In this document: piece after piece, positions 1 to 5,451 of the stretch
How the letters are laid out: each line of letters starts with the position of its first letter
How positions within the stretch are numbered: position 1 is the stretch's first letter
DNA from: Betaproteobacteria bacterium
GTDB lineage: Bacteria > Pseudomonadota > Gammaproteobacteria > Burkholderiales > CANMPU01
DNA: 5,935 nucleotides
NCBI GenBank assembly: GCA_947499755.1
Contig: CANMPU010000071.1
Span: forward strand, 1-5,935
Reading direction: 5' to 3'
Position numbers and translations under genes: made by a program
Notes under the pieces: model-generated
Told to the model about the DNA's origin: nothing
The model's database searches: none
What the model saw: only the letters and a program-made list of their open reading frames with translations

Positions 1-332
1 CGTTGCACTTCTTCTTTGATGGGAAGATAACGAATATGCTGTTCCGTCATAACTTGGCGCATATGATCCAGCGTATCGTTGGGATGTCCGGTCACAGGAT
101 TTGCAACCATCACCTCCGACACCATGATACTACCGAGGTTACCCTCATGCTGATGTAAAGTCTGCAACACCTCGCGAAACGTGATCATGCCTATCATCAC
201 CTCACCTTTGATCACCACGAGGGAACCGATATCATTTTCGACCAGCATATGCACGGCTTTAGCAACGGTTTCGGTAGGCGCGATACTCGTGATAACGTTA
301 CCCTTCATATTCAGCAAGTCACGAATAATCAT
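1..332 (-). CDS. CBS-domain protein, 3' end outside window (partial)
   Basis: The first 110 residues are visible, starting MIIRDLLNMKGNVITSIAPT. Residues about 5-60 form one CBS motif: a conserved 'ETVAKAVHMLVENDIGSLVV' helix-strand unit, then a GMITFREVL segment. A second motif begins around residue 70 (SEVMVANPVTGHPNDTLDHM, then EQHIRYLPI) and is cut by the window edge. Tandem CBS pairs (Bateman modules) usually bind adenine nucleotides and act as energy or redox sensors. Small stand-alone proteins of about 140-150 residues with one pair are common in proteobacteria, so probably only 30-40 residues are missing. The ATG at 332 is preceded by a good Shine-Dalgarno (GAAGGAG, 7 nt spacing), which fixes the start. 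The CoA-transferase stop lies 36 bp upstream on the same strand, so the two are probably co-transcribed. What it regulates cannot be read from the sequence. Confidence 0.9.
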   Translation of the reverse strand, partial: MIIRDLLNMKGNVITSIAPTETVAKAVHMLVENDIGSLVVIKGEVMIGMITFREVLQTLHQHEGNLGSIMVSEVMVANPVTGHPNDTLDHMRQVMTEQHIRYLPIKEEVQ

Positions 333-368
333 GATTTATCTCCTTCTGCATAGGACGAACGATTCGCA

Positions 369-1580
369 TCAAATAACACCTTGTTCCTTAAGCGCGCTTT
401 GTTGAACATCATCATACCCGAGTTCATAAAGTATTTGGTGGGTATGCTCGCCTAAATCCGGCCCCAACCACTCTGTACTGCCTGGCGTTGCGCTCAACTT
501 TGGAATAATACCCGGAAGCTTTAAAGAGTGTCCGTCTTTTAATTTAAATTCCTGTATCATTTCTCTCGCCTGATAGTGAATATCGTTCGCTATATCTGCA
601 ATATCATATATTTTCCCGCAGGGAACTTGAGCTTTATCTAATACGTCGAGCACGCGCGTTAAGTCGTTTTCCTTGGTCCATGCGCCAATCACGCGATCGA
701 GCTCTTCAGTGCGCGCAACGCGCCCATCGTTATGCGCCAAATCGGGTGCGTTTGCCAAATCTTCCCGGGCTATGGCCATCATCATGCGCTTAAATATACT
801 GTCGCTATTTGCACCGATCACTACGTATTTATTGTCCCTAGTGATATAGGTATTGGACGGAACGATGCCCGGCAACGATGCGCCACTACGATTGCGAATA
901 AAATTGAACATGTCGTACTCCGGCAAAAGGCTTTCCATCAGGCTAAATACCGATTCGTAGAGAGCGACATCCACGTACTGGCCACGTCCTCCGTTTACAT
1001 TACGATGGTATACCGCCATTAACGCACCTATCACACCATACATTGCCGCTACAGAATCGCCAAGACTAATCCCTACGCGTACGGGCGCACGATCAGGGTA
1101 TCCGGATAGAAAGCGAATTCCACCCATAGACTCGCCTATCGCGCCAAATCCTGTTTGATCGCGGTAAGGCCCCGTCTGCCCATAGCCCGAGATCCGAACC
1201 ATAATCAAACCAGGGTTGATGGCGGACAACGCATCCCAACCCAGACCCCATTTTTCCAAGGTGCCTGGTCGAAAGTTTTCGATGACGATGTCCGCGGTTT
1301 TTACGAGTTCACACACAATTTGTTGTCCTTGCGGCACCTTCAAATTAACGGTGATCGATTTTTTGTTGCGTGCCTGGATATACCACCACAACGACGTACC
1401 TTTATATAATTTTCTCCACGTGCGCAAAGGATCACCGCCTTGCGGCGATTCAATCTTGATTACGTCCGCGCCAAACTCAGCCAAAATTCTCGAGGCGAAT
1501 GGGCCTGCTATGAGCGTCCCCATTTCAATGACCTTCAACCCACTAAGCGGTTTTAGCGAACTTTTATCGGCAGCTAACAT
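369..1580 (-). CDS. Family III (CaiB/BaiF-type) CoA-transferase
   Basis: This 403-residue cytosolic protein has the usual length for family III CoA-transferases, which move CoA between carboxylic acids through an aspartyl-CoA thioester. The N-terminus shows the family start LKVIEMGTLIAGPFASRILAEFGADVIKIE (residues 15-44), followed by GGDPLR. NKKSITVNLK (72-81), ENFRPGTLEKWGLGWD (101-116) and ISGYGQTGPY (130-139) are also typical. The probable catalytic nucleophile is Asp175 in GISLGDSVAAMYGVIGAL. The C-terminal part has VPCGKIYD (319-326) and LGEHTHQILYELGY (376-389). All family landmarks are present, so it looks functional. The substrate pair cannot be assigned: formyl-CoA/oxalate, succinyl-CoA/dicarboxylate and carnitine-type enzymes look alike at this level. 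ATG 1580 is the first possible start, because an in-frame TGA lies 4 codons upstream. No strong Shine-Dalgarno is seen. It probably forms an operon with the CBS gene and diverges from dsbB. Confidence 0.93.
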   Translation of the reverse strand: MLAADKSSLKPLSGLKVIEMGTLIAGPFASRILAEFGADVIKIESPQGGDPLRTWRKLYKGTSLWWYIQARNKKSITVNLKVPQGQQIVCELVKTADIVIENFRPGTLEKWGLGWDALSAINPGLIMVRISGYGQTGPYRDQTGFGAIGESMGGIRFLSGYPDRAPVRVGISLGDSVAAMYGVIGALMAVYHRNVNGGRGQYVDVALYESVFSLMESLLPEYDMFNFIRNRSGASLPGIVPSNTYITRDNKYVVIGANSDSIFKRMMMAIAREDLANAPDLAHNDGRVARTEELDRVIGAWTKENDLTRVLDVLDKAQVPCGKIYDIADIANDIHYQAREMIQEFKLKDGHSLKLPGIIPKLSATPGSTEWLGPDLGEHTHQILYELGYDDVQQSALKEQGVI

Positions 1581-1680
1581 CTGACTGACTCACAAGTTAG
1601 AAATTCGTAGAATATTTCACAACCAATTTAATAATATCGCAAAATAGGCTATTCTGTTGCGCCAACGCATTAATTTCCCG
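1581..1680. promoter_or_regulatory. Divergent intergenic region, CoA-transferase / dsbB
   Basis: This AT-rich 100-bp spacer must hold promoters for both directions. On the plus strand TTCACA (1616-1621, 5/6 match to -35) is followed at 18 bp by CAAAAT (1640-1645, 4/6 match to -10). That would place transcription start near 1652. On the minus strand a TATTCT-like -10 (complement of 1608-1613) could serve the CoA-transferase, but no convincing -35 accompanies it. These are visual matches only. No operator or riboswitch-like structure was noticed. Confidence 0.35.
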
Positions 1681-2178
1681 ATGATGAAAATCAATAGTCG
1701 ACTATTTTATCTGGTCATTTTCCTAGCGTGCGTCGCATTGATGGGCTGTGGTCTCTATCTTCAAATTCAAGAAAATCAGGAGCCGTGCCCGTTGTGTATC
1801 CTACAGCGCATCGCGTTTATCGCAATTGGCATCACAGCGCTGGCTGCAACCATGCATGGCGCGCAACGTTTAGGACGAACGCTCTATGGTGTTCTTCTGA
1901 TTCTTTTCAGTGGATTCGGTGGCGCTGTTGCAATACGACAAATTTGGTTACAGCATAGCCCACGCTCGGTATCTGTTGAATGCGGACCAGGCTTGAATTA
2001 TATGATCGAGAATTTTCCTTTGGCAAAATTACTCCCGATGATCTTCAAAGGTACTGGAGATTGTGCCGAGCGCGGATGGACGTTCTGGGGATTGTCCATC
2101 CCAGAATGGGCGTTACTATGGTTTGTATTATTTTTTGCTGCAGGACTAATTTCGATCTTTAGCCGCAGATTGCGCTAA
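1681..2178 (+). CDS. dsbB: DsbB, quinone-linked disulfide bond oxidoreductase
   Basis: Inner-membrane protein of 165 residues (counted from ATG 1681) that reoxidises periplasmic DsbA and passes electrons to quinone. Four hydrophobic segments are visible at about 10-25, 44-58, 68-85 and 143-160. The first periplasmic loop has the redox pair C36-P-L-C39, followed by I-L-Q-R with Arg43, equivalent to the quinone-contacting arginine of E. coli DsbB. The second loop has C101 and C128, the latter in GDCAERGWTFWGLSIPEW, a hallmark block. All functional cysteines are therefore present. The start is uncertain. ATG 1681 (or 1684) gives the short N-terminus usual in the family but has no Shine-Dalgarno. 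An upstream in-frame TTG at 1657 follows an AGG at 8 nt spacing and would add 8 residues. DsbA is not in the window. The gene converges on the folate cyclo-ligase with 14 bp between stops, and no clear terminator is seen there. Confidence 0.94.
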   Translation: MMKINSRLFYLVIFLACVALMGCGLYLQIQENQEPCPLCILQRIAFIAIGITALAATMHGAQRLGRTLYGVLLILFSGFGGAVAIRQIWLQHSPRSVSVECGPGLNYMIENFPLAKLLPMIFKGTGDCAERGWTFWGLSIPEWALLWFVLFFAAGLISIFSRRLR

Positions 2179-2192
2179 ACACATGGGGGGTT

Positions 2193-2798
2193 TCAGCGGC
2201 CCCTGCCTTGGTAAACCGCTTTTTCCGTAACCACCTTATCCATATAAATATCTTGCGGACCGGACGGCACCGCATCAAATAATTGCGATTCAAACGCTAC
2301 TGCAACTAACGCCGTATCACTTCGAACATTTTCTAGCAATTTATCATAATATCCCTTGCCATTTCCGACGCGGCCGCCGTGGCGATCAAATGCAACGCCA
2401 GGAACCATAATGATATCGAGGTCTTGTGCGTGCACATGCTTATTTACCTCGCTCCAACGCGCTTTTGGCGGCTCTAATATTTTCCACGTACCCTCCACCA
2501 ATTCGTTCATATCCTCTAACCACCAGAGACGTAAATTGTCGCCAAAACAATAGGGGATAATGACGCGTTTATCTGTTTTTAATGCGTCTAATAAATTAGG
2601 TTTTGTGCGAACTTCAGAGCGTACATCGATGTACCACATGACCGTCTTTGCAGAAACGTATTCTGCTAAACTGACGAATTCTTCGCAGATCGATCTGCTA
2701 AATTCATCCTTCTGGGGCTGCGCACTCCGTGCGTCGTACGCGGTGCGCCGTATCGTATTTTTACGTTCCGCTAGTGACAGAGCATCGTTGGGCGTCAT
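2193..2798 (-). CDS. 5-formyltetrahydrofolate cyclo-ligase (MTHFS, YgfA family)
   Basis: Cytosolic enzyme that converts 5-formyl-THF to 5,10-methenyl-THF using ATP, returning the storage form of folate to one-carbon metabolism. From ATG 2798 it is 201 residues, normal for the family. It shows the N-terminal basic motif ERKNTIRRTAYDAR (about 11-24), the strand-loop MWYIDVRSEVRT, KRVIIPYCFGDNLRLWW, and the diagnostic nucleotide-binding block MVPGVAFDRHGGRVGNGKG followed by YYDKLL (about 131-155). The tail has VVAFESQLF-like AVAFESQLFDAVP and the MDKVVTEKAVYQ strand. The glycine loop reads GNGKGYYD rather than the GxGGGYYD common in bacteria; the lysine form is known from eukaryotic members. The open frame extends to a GTG at 2864, but those 22 residues have no family counterpart, and ATG 2798 has an acceptable GGA Shine-Dalgarno, so I chose 2798. 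It is convergent with dsbB and lies 156 bp downstream of the oxygenase small-subunit gene. Confidence 0.9.
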   Translation of the reverse strand: MTPNDALSLAERKNTIRRTAYDARSAQPQKDEFSRSICEEFVSLAEYVSAKTVMWYIDVRSEVRTKPNLLDALKTDKRVIIPYCFGDNLRLWWLEDMNELVEGTWKILEPPKARWSEVNKHVHAQDLDIIMVPGVAFDRHGGRVGNGKGYYDKLLENVRSDTALVAVAFESQLFDAVPSGPQDIYMDKVVTEKAVYQGRGR

Positions 2799-2954
2799 TG
2801 TTATTCCATCTACGGTCCCGTCTTGACCATGGAGTATATTACACGCCTTCGCGCTCGCCCTCACCCACTAAATTTAAAACGATCTCGCGCCGTCGATCTC
2901 TCTAGCTTGCACAGCCCACTAAGCGCGTGACCGCAACAAATCGAGAAACTATTT
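2799..2954 (-). other. Intergenic leader between oxygenase beta gene and folate cyclo-ligase
   Basis: This 156-bp gap is not coding in any convincing way. On the minus strand it contains two copies each of TTAGTGGG (within 2863-2872 and 2912-2922) and GAGATCG, and an AT patch (TTTTAAATTT, 2870-2879) that could contain a -10 element. In many proteobacteria the 6S RNA gene (ssrS) precedes this folate gene. I could not match the conserved 6S arms here, and the gap is shorter than a usual 6S RNA. No intrinsic terminator with a T-run follows the oxygenase gene. Confidence 0.3.
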
Positions 2955-3416
2955 CTATAGAGGAATGTGATAACCCATCCCCAACATTCTTGTATCCAGT
3001 CGAACATTGCGTTCCAGCAAACGTGGCTTAGGTCCATCGAAAGAAATTTTGTCGTAATATTTGCCCACGGCAAAAAGCGCGGTCGCCCCACCGTCGAGAT
3101 CAGTTCGATAAATCTGTACTGAGGTGATGGCAGCGGCCTGCTTCGCTTTTTCGTCATAATCAACAGAATAGACGGTAGCATGCCGCGTCAGAGGAGAATG
3201 ATCGCTATTATGTCGCGGCAACTGCTTAAATAAAATGTCCATTCCACTCTTATCCTTTTCGAGCCAGATCATATCTTTGCGAATTTCAGGACTGTGTGCC
3301 GTTGTCAGGTAGTGAAACTTGTCGTCGCACAGATCTAAATAGCCAGTAAAGTCCTGTTTGGCCATCAACATGCATGACTTGTAGATTAGATTTTCTACTG
3401 CTTTCTCAGAACCCAT
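2955..3416 (-). CDS. Rieske oxygenase small (beta) subunit, methanesulfonate monooxygenase MsmB-like
   Basis: This 153-residue protein has the SnoaL/NTF2-like fold pattern of ring-hydroxylating oxygenase beta subunits. An N-terminal helix carries AVENLIYKSCMLMAKQDFTGYLDLCDDKF (6-34). Middle strands carry HNSDHSPLTRHATVYSVDYD (69-88) and AAAITSVQIYRTDLDGG (94-110). The C-terminal VGKYYDKI...LERNVRLDTRMLG block (117-145) ends in YHIPL. The subunit is structural, packing against the alpha subunit in an (alpha-beta)3 hexamer, and has no cofactor. From memory it resembles MsmB of methanesulfonate monooxygenase more than aromatic-dioxygenase beta subunits, a family-level inference supported by the MsmA-like neighbour. 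It has a good Shine-Dalgarno (AGGAG, 9 nt before ATG 3416). It lies 81 bp downstream of the broken alpha gene and is itself undamaged, which suggests the alpha lesion is recent or the gene is retained by chance. Confidence 0.82.
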   Translation of the reverse strand: MGSEKAVENLIYKSCMLMAKQDFTGYLDLCDDKFHYLTTAHSPEIRKDMIWLEKDKSGMDILFKQLPRHNSDHSPLTRHATVYSVDYDEKAKQAAAITSVQIYRTDLDGGATALFAVGKYYDKISFDGPKPRLLERNVRLDTRMLGMGYHIPL

Positions 3417-3497
3417 TTTCTTAATCTCCTAATTTGGACCGGCGACTGGGTGAGGCCCCGATCAACTGTTGGGGCCCCCATAACACTTCCAATTGAC
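3417..3497 (-). repeat. Intercistronic inverted repeat (GGCCCC/GGGGCC hairpin)
   Basis: The 81-bp alpha-beta spacer contains a perfect 6-bp GC-only inverted repeat, GGCCCC at 3454-3459 and GGGGCC at 3471-3476. Weaker pairs inside it close a loop of about 5 nt. No T-run follows on the minus strand, so it is not a standard intrinsic terminator. It may be an RNA-processing or stabilising hairpin that sets the relative level of the two subunits. The small-subunit Shine-Dalgarno is at the end of this spacer. Confidence 0.5.
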
Positions 3498-3812
3498 CTA
3501 TGCTGCTTTAACCTTTGCGTTACCTTGTTGCGGCAAAGGATCAGATGCTTTGCGGCCCATGCGTCTACTCCACTCTCCGTAGAAATGCCGCATGCCGATT
3601 TCATCGTGTATTGTCGAGTTTTCCTCGCGCGCATGGATAACCCATTTACTGTCAGTTGCTTCGCGCATCGCGAGACCCTGGCCATGTACCCCAAGCAAAT
3701 CTTCATGGAGATTACGCCCAAAGGGACCCCAGATAACATTGTGATCGCGCACGCGCTCGGCACGCTCTTTCGCTTTATCGGATTTAAGTCCCAACCCGCG
3801 AAACTCAATCAT
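3498..3812 (-). CDS. MsmA-like alpha subunit, C-terminal fragment
   Basis: This is the second fragment of the deleted gene, 104 residues if read from the internal ATG 3812. Homologous coding continues slightly upstream (P-N-K-L, from 3824). It contains MIEFRGLGLK, IWGPFGRNLHEDLLGVHGQG (28-47), with the ED pair that probably supplies the third iron ligand, and STIHDEIGMRHFYGEW. No Shine-Dalgarno precedes ATG 3812. Independent translation is unlikely apart from re-initiation after the TAA, which lies only about 5 bases upstream of this ATG. Confidence 0.6.
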   Translation of the reverse strand: MIEFRGLGLKSDKAKERAERVRDHNVIWGPFGRNLHEDLLGVHGQGLAMREATDSKWVIHAREENSTIHDEIGMRHFYGEWSRRMGRKASDPLPQQGNAKVKAA

Positions 3813-3816
3813 GAGT

Positions 3817-4431
3817 TTATTTGGTATCGTGCCAAAGCTTGTAATTGGTGTCGACTATGGCCCGATGGTAATGAAACACTTCAAGTTGACCACCCAAACA
3901 CTCGTCCAATGAACTGAGGCCTTCGCCGATGTACTCCTTCAACGAGCAACTATTATCGTCAACATTCACCCAAACGAATCCACCAAACCCTACGTCGGTT
4001 TTCACTTCACGCAACGATACCTCATCTTTCTTCAAGCGATCCTGATACCCTTGTTCGGCACGGGAAATATCCACACAACTCCCTTTGCAGTCAAATGCCC
4101 ATGCGTGAAATATGCATGTAATTCTCTTAGCGTTTCCAACAGGATCATAAAGAAGAATATTGCCACGGTGCGGACAGATGTTATAAAAGGAGCGGATTTG
4201 ACCATCGTCACCTCGCATAACGATAATCTCTTCGCCGCCTGGATGGTGGAAAGTTCGATAGTCGTACGCCTCTGGAACTTCGGATTCGTGGCAGGCGATA
4301 ATCCAGACCTTATTAAAAATCTTATCCTGCTCTTCTTTAAATAACCCGACATCGGTATATATTTTCGTATCAACGTAATGGGATGCAGGGAAATTTGGTT
4401 TTTGTAGCCATTGCACTTCATTGCGAGACAT
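3817..4431 (-). CDS. MsmA-like alpha subunit, N-terminal fragment (Rieske domain)
   Basis: This is the open frame left at the 5' end of the deleted gene, 204 residues. ATG 4431 is chosen over the upstream codon at 4488 because it has a very strong Shine-Dalgarno (GGAGGAGAAGG just upstream) and the protein aligns from MSRNEVQWLQKPNF. It contains a complete Rieske [2Fe-2S] domain (about residues 40-155: VWIIACHESEVP, YNICPHRGN, CIFHAWAFDCKG, FGGFVWVNVDD). The Rieske loop has 17 residues between the first His and second Cys, the ordinary spacing. MsmA of Methylosulfonomonas is reported with 26. A stable Rieske-domain protein could still be made, but without the catalytic iron site. Confidence 0.75.
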   Translation of the reverse strand: MSRNEVQWLQKPNFPASHYVDTKIYTDVGLFKEEQDKIFNKVWIIACHESEVPEAYDYRTFHHPGGEEIIVMRGDDGQIRSFYNICPHRGNILLYDPVGNAKRITCIFHAWAFDCKGSCVDISRAEQGYQDRLKKDEVSLREVKTDVGFGGFVWVNVDDNSCSLKEYIGEGLSSLDECLGGQLEVFHYHRAIVDTNYKLWHDTK

Positions 4432-4522
4432 AACCTTCTCCTCCCGTGGGTACTTATTTAAAATAGCTGCTACAAGTAGGACTCGCATTGTCTCCGATGC
4501 CTTCCGAAGATCAACAATTGTC

Positions 4523-4571
4523 TAATTAAAAGAATAGCGGATTATCCGTTCCCGTAATTGATCCAAGTCAA
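4523..4571 (-). promoter_or_regulatory. Predicted FNR-dependent promoter of the oxygenase genes, with FNR box
   Basis: TTGATccaaGTCAA at 4558-4571 matches the FNR consensus TTGAT-N4-ATCAA at 9 of 10 positions. On the minus strand a -10-like TATTCT occupies 4536-4531, giving a start near 4523-4524. The box centre (4564.5) then falls at about -41.5, the standard class II activator position of FNR/CRP proteins. No good -35 is needed or seen. The predicted leader is about 92 nt before ATG 4431. Confidence 0.55.
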
Positions 4572-4610
4572 ACGAAGTGTTAATCTCGCCTTCGTCAACC
4601 AATGCATTTA

Positions 4611-4638
4611 TTGACCTAGATCAAACAAATCGCATAAA
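4611..4638 (+). promoter_or_regulatory. FNR box overlapping predicted fnr promoter
   Basis: TTGACctagATCAA at 4611-4624 matches the FNR consensus at 9 of 10 positions. The same bases supply a -35 (TTGACC, 5/6), with CATAAA (4633-4638, 4/6) as -10 after 16 bp, predicting a start near 4645. A bound FNR would cover the -35, which fits autorepression, as known for E. coli fnr. The promoter part is a visual match; the box itself is strong. Confidence 0.55.
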
Positions 4639-4686
4639 CGAACTGATACCGTGACAATCATCTTTTCAAAATAGGCGGGCAGACAC

Positions 4687-5451
4687 ATGCAATTCCCCCT
4701 TCATCCGGAAATAGTAGACGTCGTTCCGAAGGCTGCGGCGCCGAGCAACACTTGCTCAAGCTGTAATGTTCGCGAGCTCTGTTTGCCGGTAGGCTTTAAC
4801 CCTAAGGAATTGGAGCAGCTCAATCATGTCGTGAGTTTCCGCCTCCAATTGAAACGTGGTCAGCACGTCTATGAGGCGGGCGAAAAATTCAAATATCTTT
4901 ATGCGGTCCGTAGCGGCTGCTGTAAAACCGTGATACTCGACGCGCAGGGTAACGAACAGGTAACCGGATTTCACCTTCCTGGTGATTTACTCGGAATGGA
5001 TGGTATCAATGACGATGCTTATATCTGCGAAGCGATCGCCCTGGAAAATAGCCAGGTCTGCGCCATCCCGCTGACCGGATTAGAAGGACTCAGCGCCGAT
5101 CTTCCTGGAATATCACATCAGGTATTTCGCATCCTCAGCAAAGGGATCGTGCAAGAATTACAGGCCAAATTATTGCTCGCGCAAATGACTGCGGAACAGC
5201 GTCTAGCAGCTTTTCTTGTGAATTTGTCTGAACGTTACGCCGCGAGAGGGTTTTCTTCCAGACAGTTTCATCTACGCATGAAGCGTGAAGAAATCGGAAA
5301 TTTCCTCGGCCATCAGCTTGAGACGGTCAGTCGCTTATTTTCCAAATTTGCGGCGCAAGGCCTAATTACGGTTAAATCAAAGGATATAGAAATAAAAGAT
5401 CTCAACGCCATTAAGGGCCTATTAACTGACGATTGCTTCTCTGCACCTTAA
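4687..5451 (+). CDS. fnr: FNR, [4Fe-4S] oxygen-sensing Crp/Fnr-family regulator
   Basis: This 254-residue cytosolic transcription factor holds a [4Fe-4S] cluster without oxygen, dimerises and binds TTGAT-N4-ATCAA sites. The cluster ligands are all visible: C23, C26 and C32 in CSSCNVRELC, and C125 in ENSQVCAIP, matching C20/C23/C29/C122 of E. coli FNR. A cyclic-nucleotide-binding-like beta barrel follows (about 45-135, with RGQHVYEAG, GNEQVTGFHLPGDLLGMD). The dimerisation helix is around 140-168. The winged helix has EEIGNFLGHQLETVSRL, with E212, S215 and R216 forming the E-x-x-S-R signature that reads TTGAT half-sites. Length and motifs are those of a true FNR rather than a cluster-less DNR/NNR type. 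Oddities are an extra cysteine pair, C78-C79, in the barrel and C114. The start has only a weak Shine-Dalgarno (AGGCGGG). It diverges from the oxygenase genes, and two FNR boxes lie in the shared spacer. Confidence 0.95.
   Translation: MQFPLHPEIVDVVPKAAAPSNTCSSCNVRELCLPVGFNPKELEQLNHVVSFRLQLKRGQHVYEAGEKFKYLYAVRSGCCKTVILDAQGNEQVTGFHLPGDLLGMDGINDDAYICEAIALENSQVCAIPLTGLEGLSADLPGISHQVFRILSKGIVQELQAKLLLAQMTAEQRLAAFLVNLSERYAARGFSSRQFHLRMKREEIGNFLGHQLETVSRLFSKFAAQGLITVKSKDIEIKDLNAIKGLLTDDCFSAP

Larger units (their letters stand above)
3498..4431 (-). pseudogene. Rieske oxygenase large (alpha) subunit, MsmA-like, internally deleted
   Basis: Two same-strand fragments form one damaged gene for the catalytic subunit of a Rieske non-heme iron oxygenase, resembling methanesulfonate monooxygenase MsmA (substrate would be a small sulfonate such as methanesulfonate; this is inference). 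The first 204 residues carry the Rieske site, C86-x-H88-x17-C106-x2-H109, and reach AIVDTNYKLWHDT. The reading frame then hits TAA at 3817-3819. A different frame resumes at once with PNKLMIEFRGLGLK (codons from 3824) and continues to AKVKAA* at 3498. About 311 of an expected 410-430 residues remain, so roughly 100 residues are gone. These include the region just after DTN that should hold the two mononuclear-iron histidines. The carboxylate-ligand region (FGRNLHEDLLG) survives in the second fragment. The protein cannot be catalytic as written. An assembly error is possible, but it would have to remove a large segment, not one base. Confidence 0.85.

Noticed and set aside
1155..1584. Plus-strand open frames opposite the CoA-transferase
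   Set aside because: They are complements of a conserved enzyme; the translations are low-complexity mixtures without motifs.
1681..1760. Lipoprotein-like signal (FLACVALMGC) at the start of dsbB
   Set aside because: It is the first transmembrane helix of DsbB; the remaining three helices and the redox loops make a lipoprotein impossible.
2179..2215. Bidirectional terminator between dsbB and the folate gene
   Set aside because: The GGGG/CCCC bases give at most a very short stem, with no T-run on either side.
2799..2960. 6S RNA (ssrS) before the folate cyclo-ligase
   Set aside because: The gene order suggested it, but I could not align the conserved closing stem or central bubble, and the gap is too short for a typical 6S RNA. 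It is recorded only as a question.
2861..3181. 106-residue minus-strand frame overlapping the oxygenase beta gene
   Set aside because: It is an out-of-frame shadow of the beta subunit, whose own frame has clear family features.
3450..3917. 155-residue plus-strand open frame opposite the oxygenase alpha gene
   Set aside because: It is antisense to recognisable Rieske-oxygenase coding sequence, has no family resemblance and no convincing start signal.
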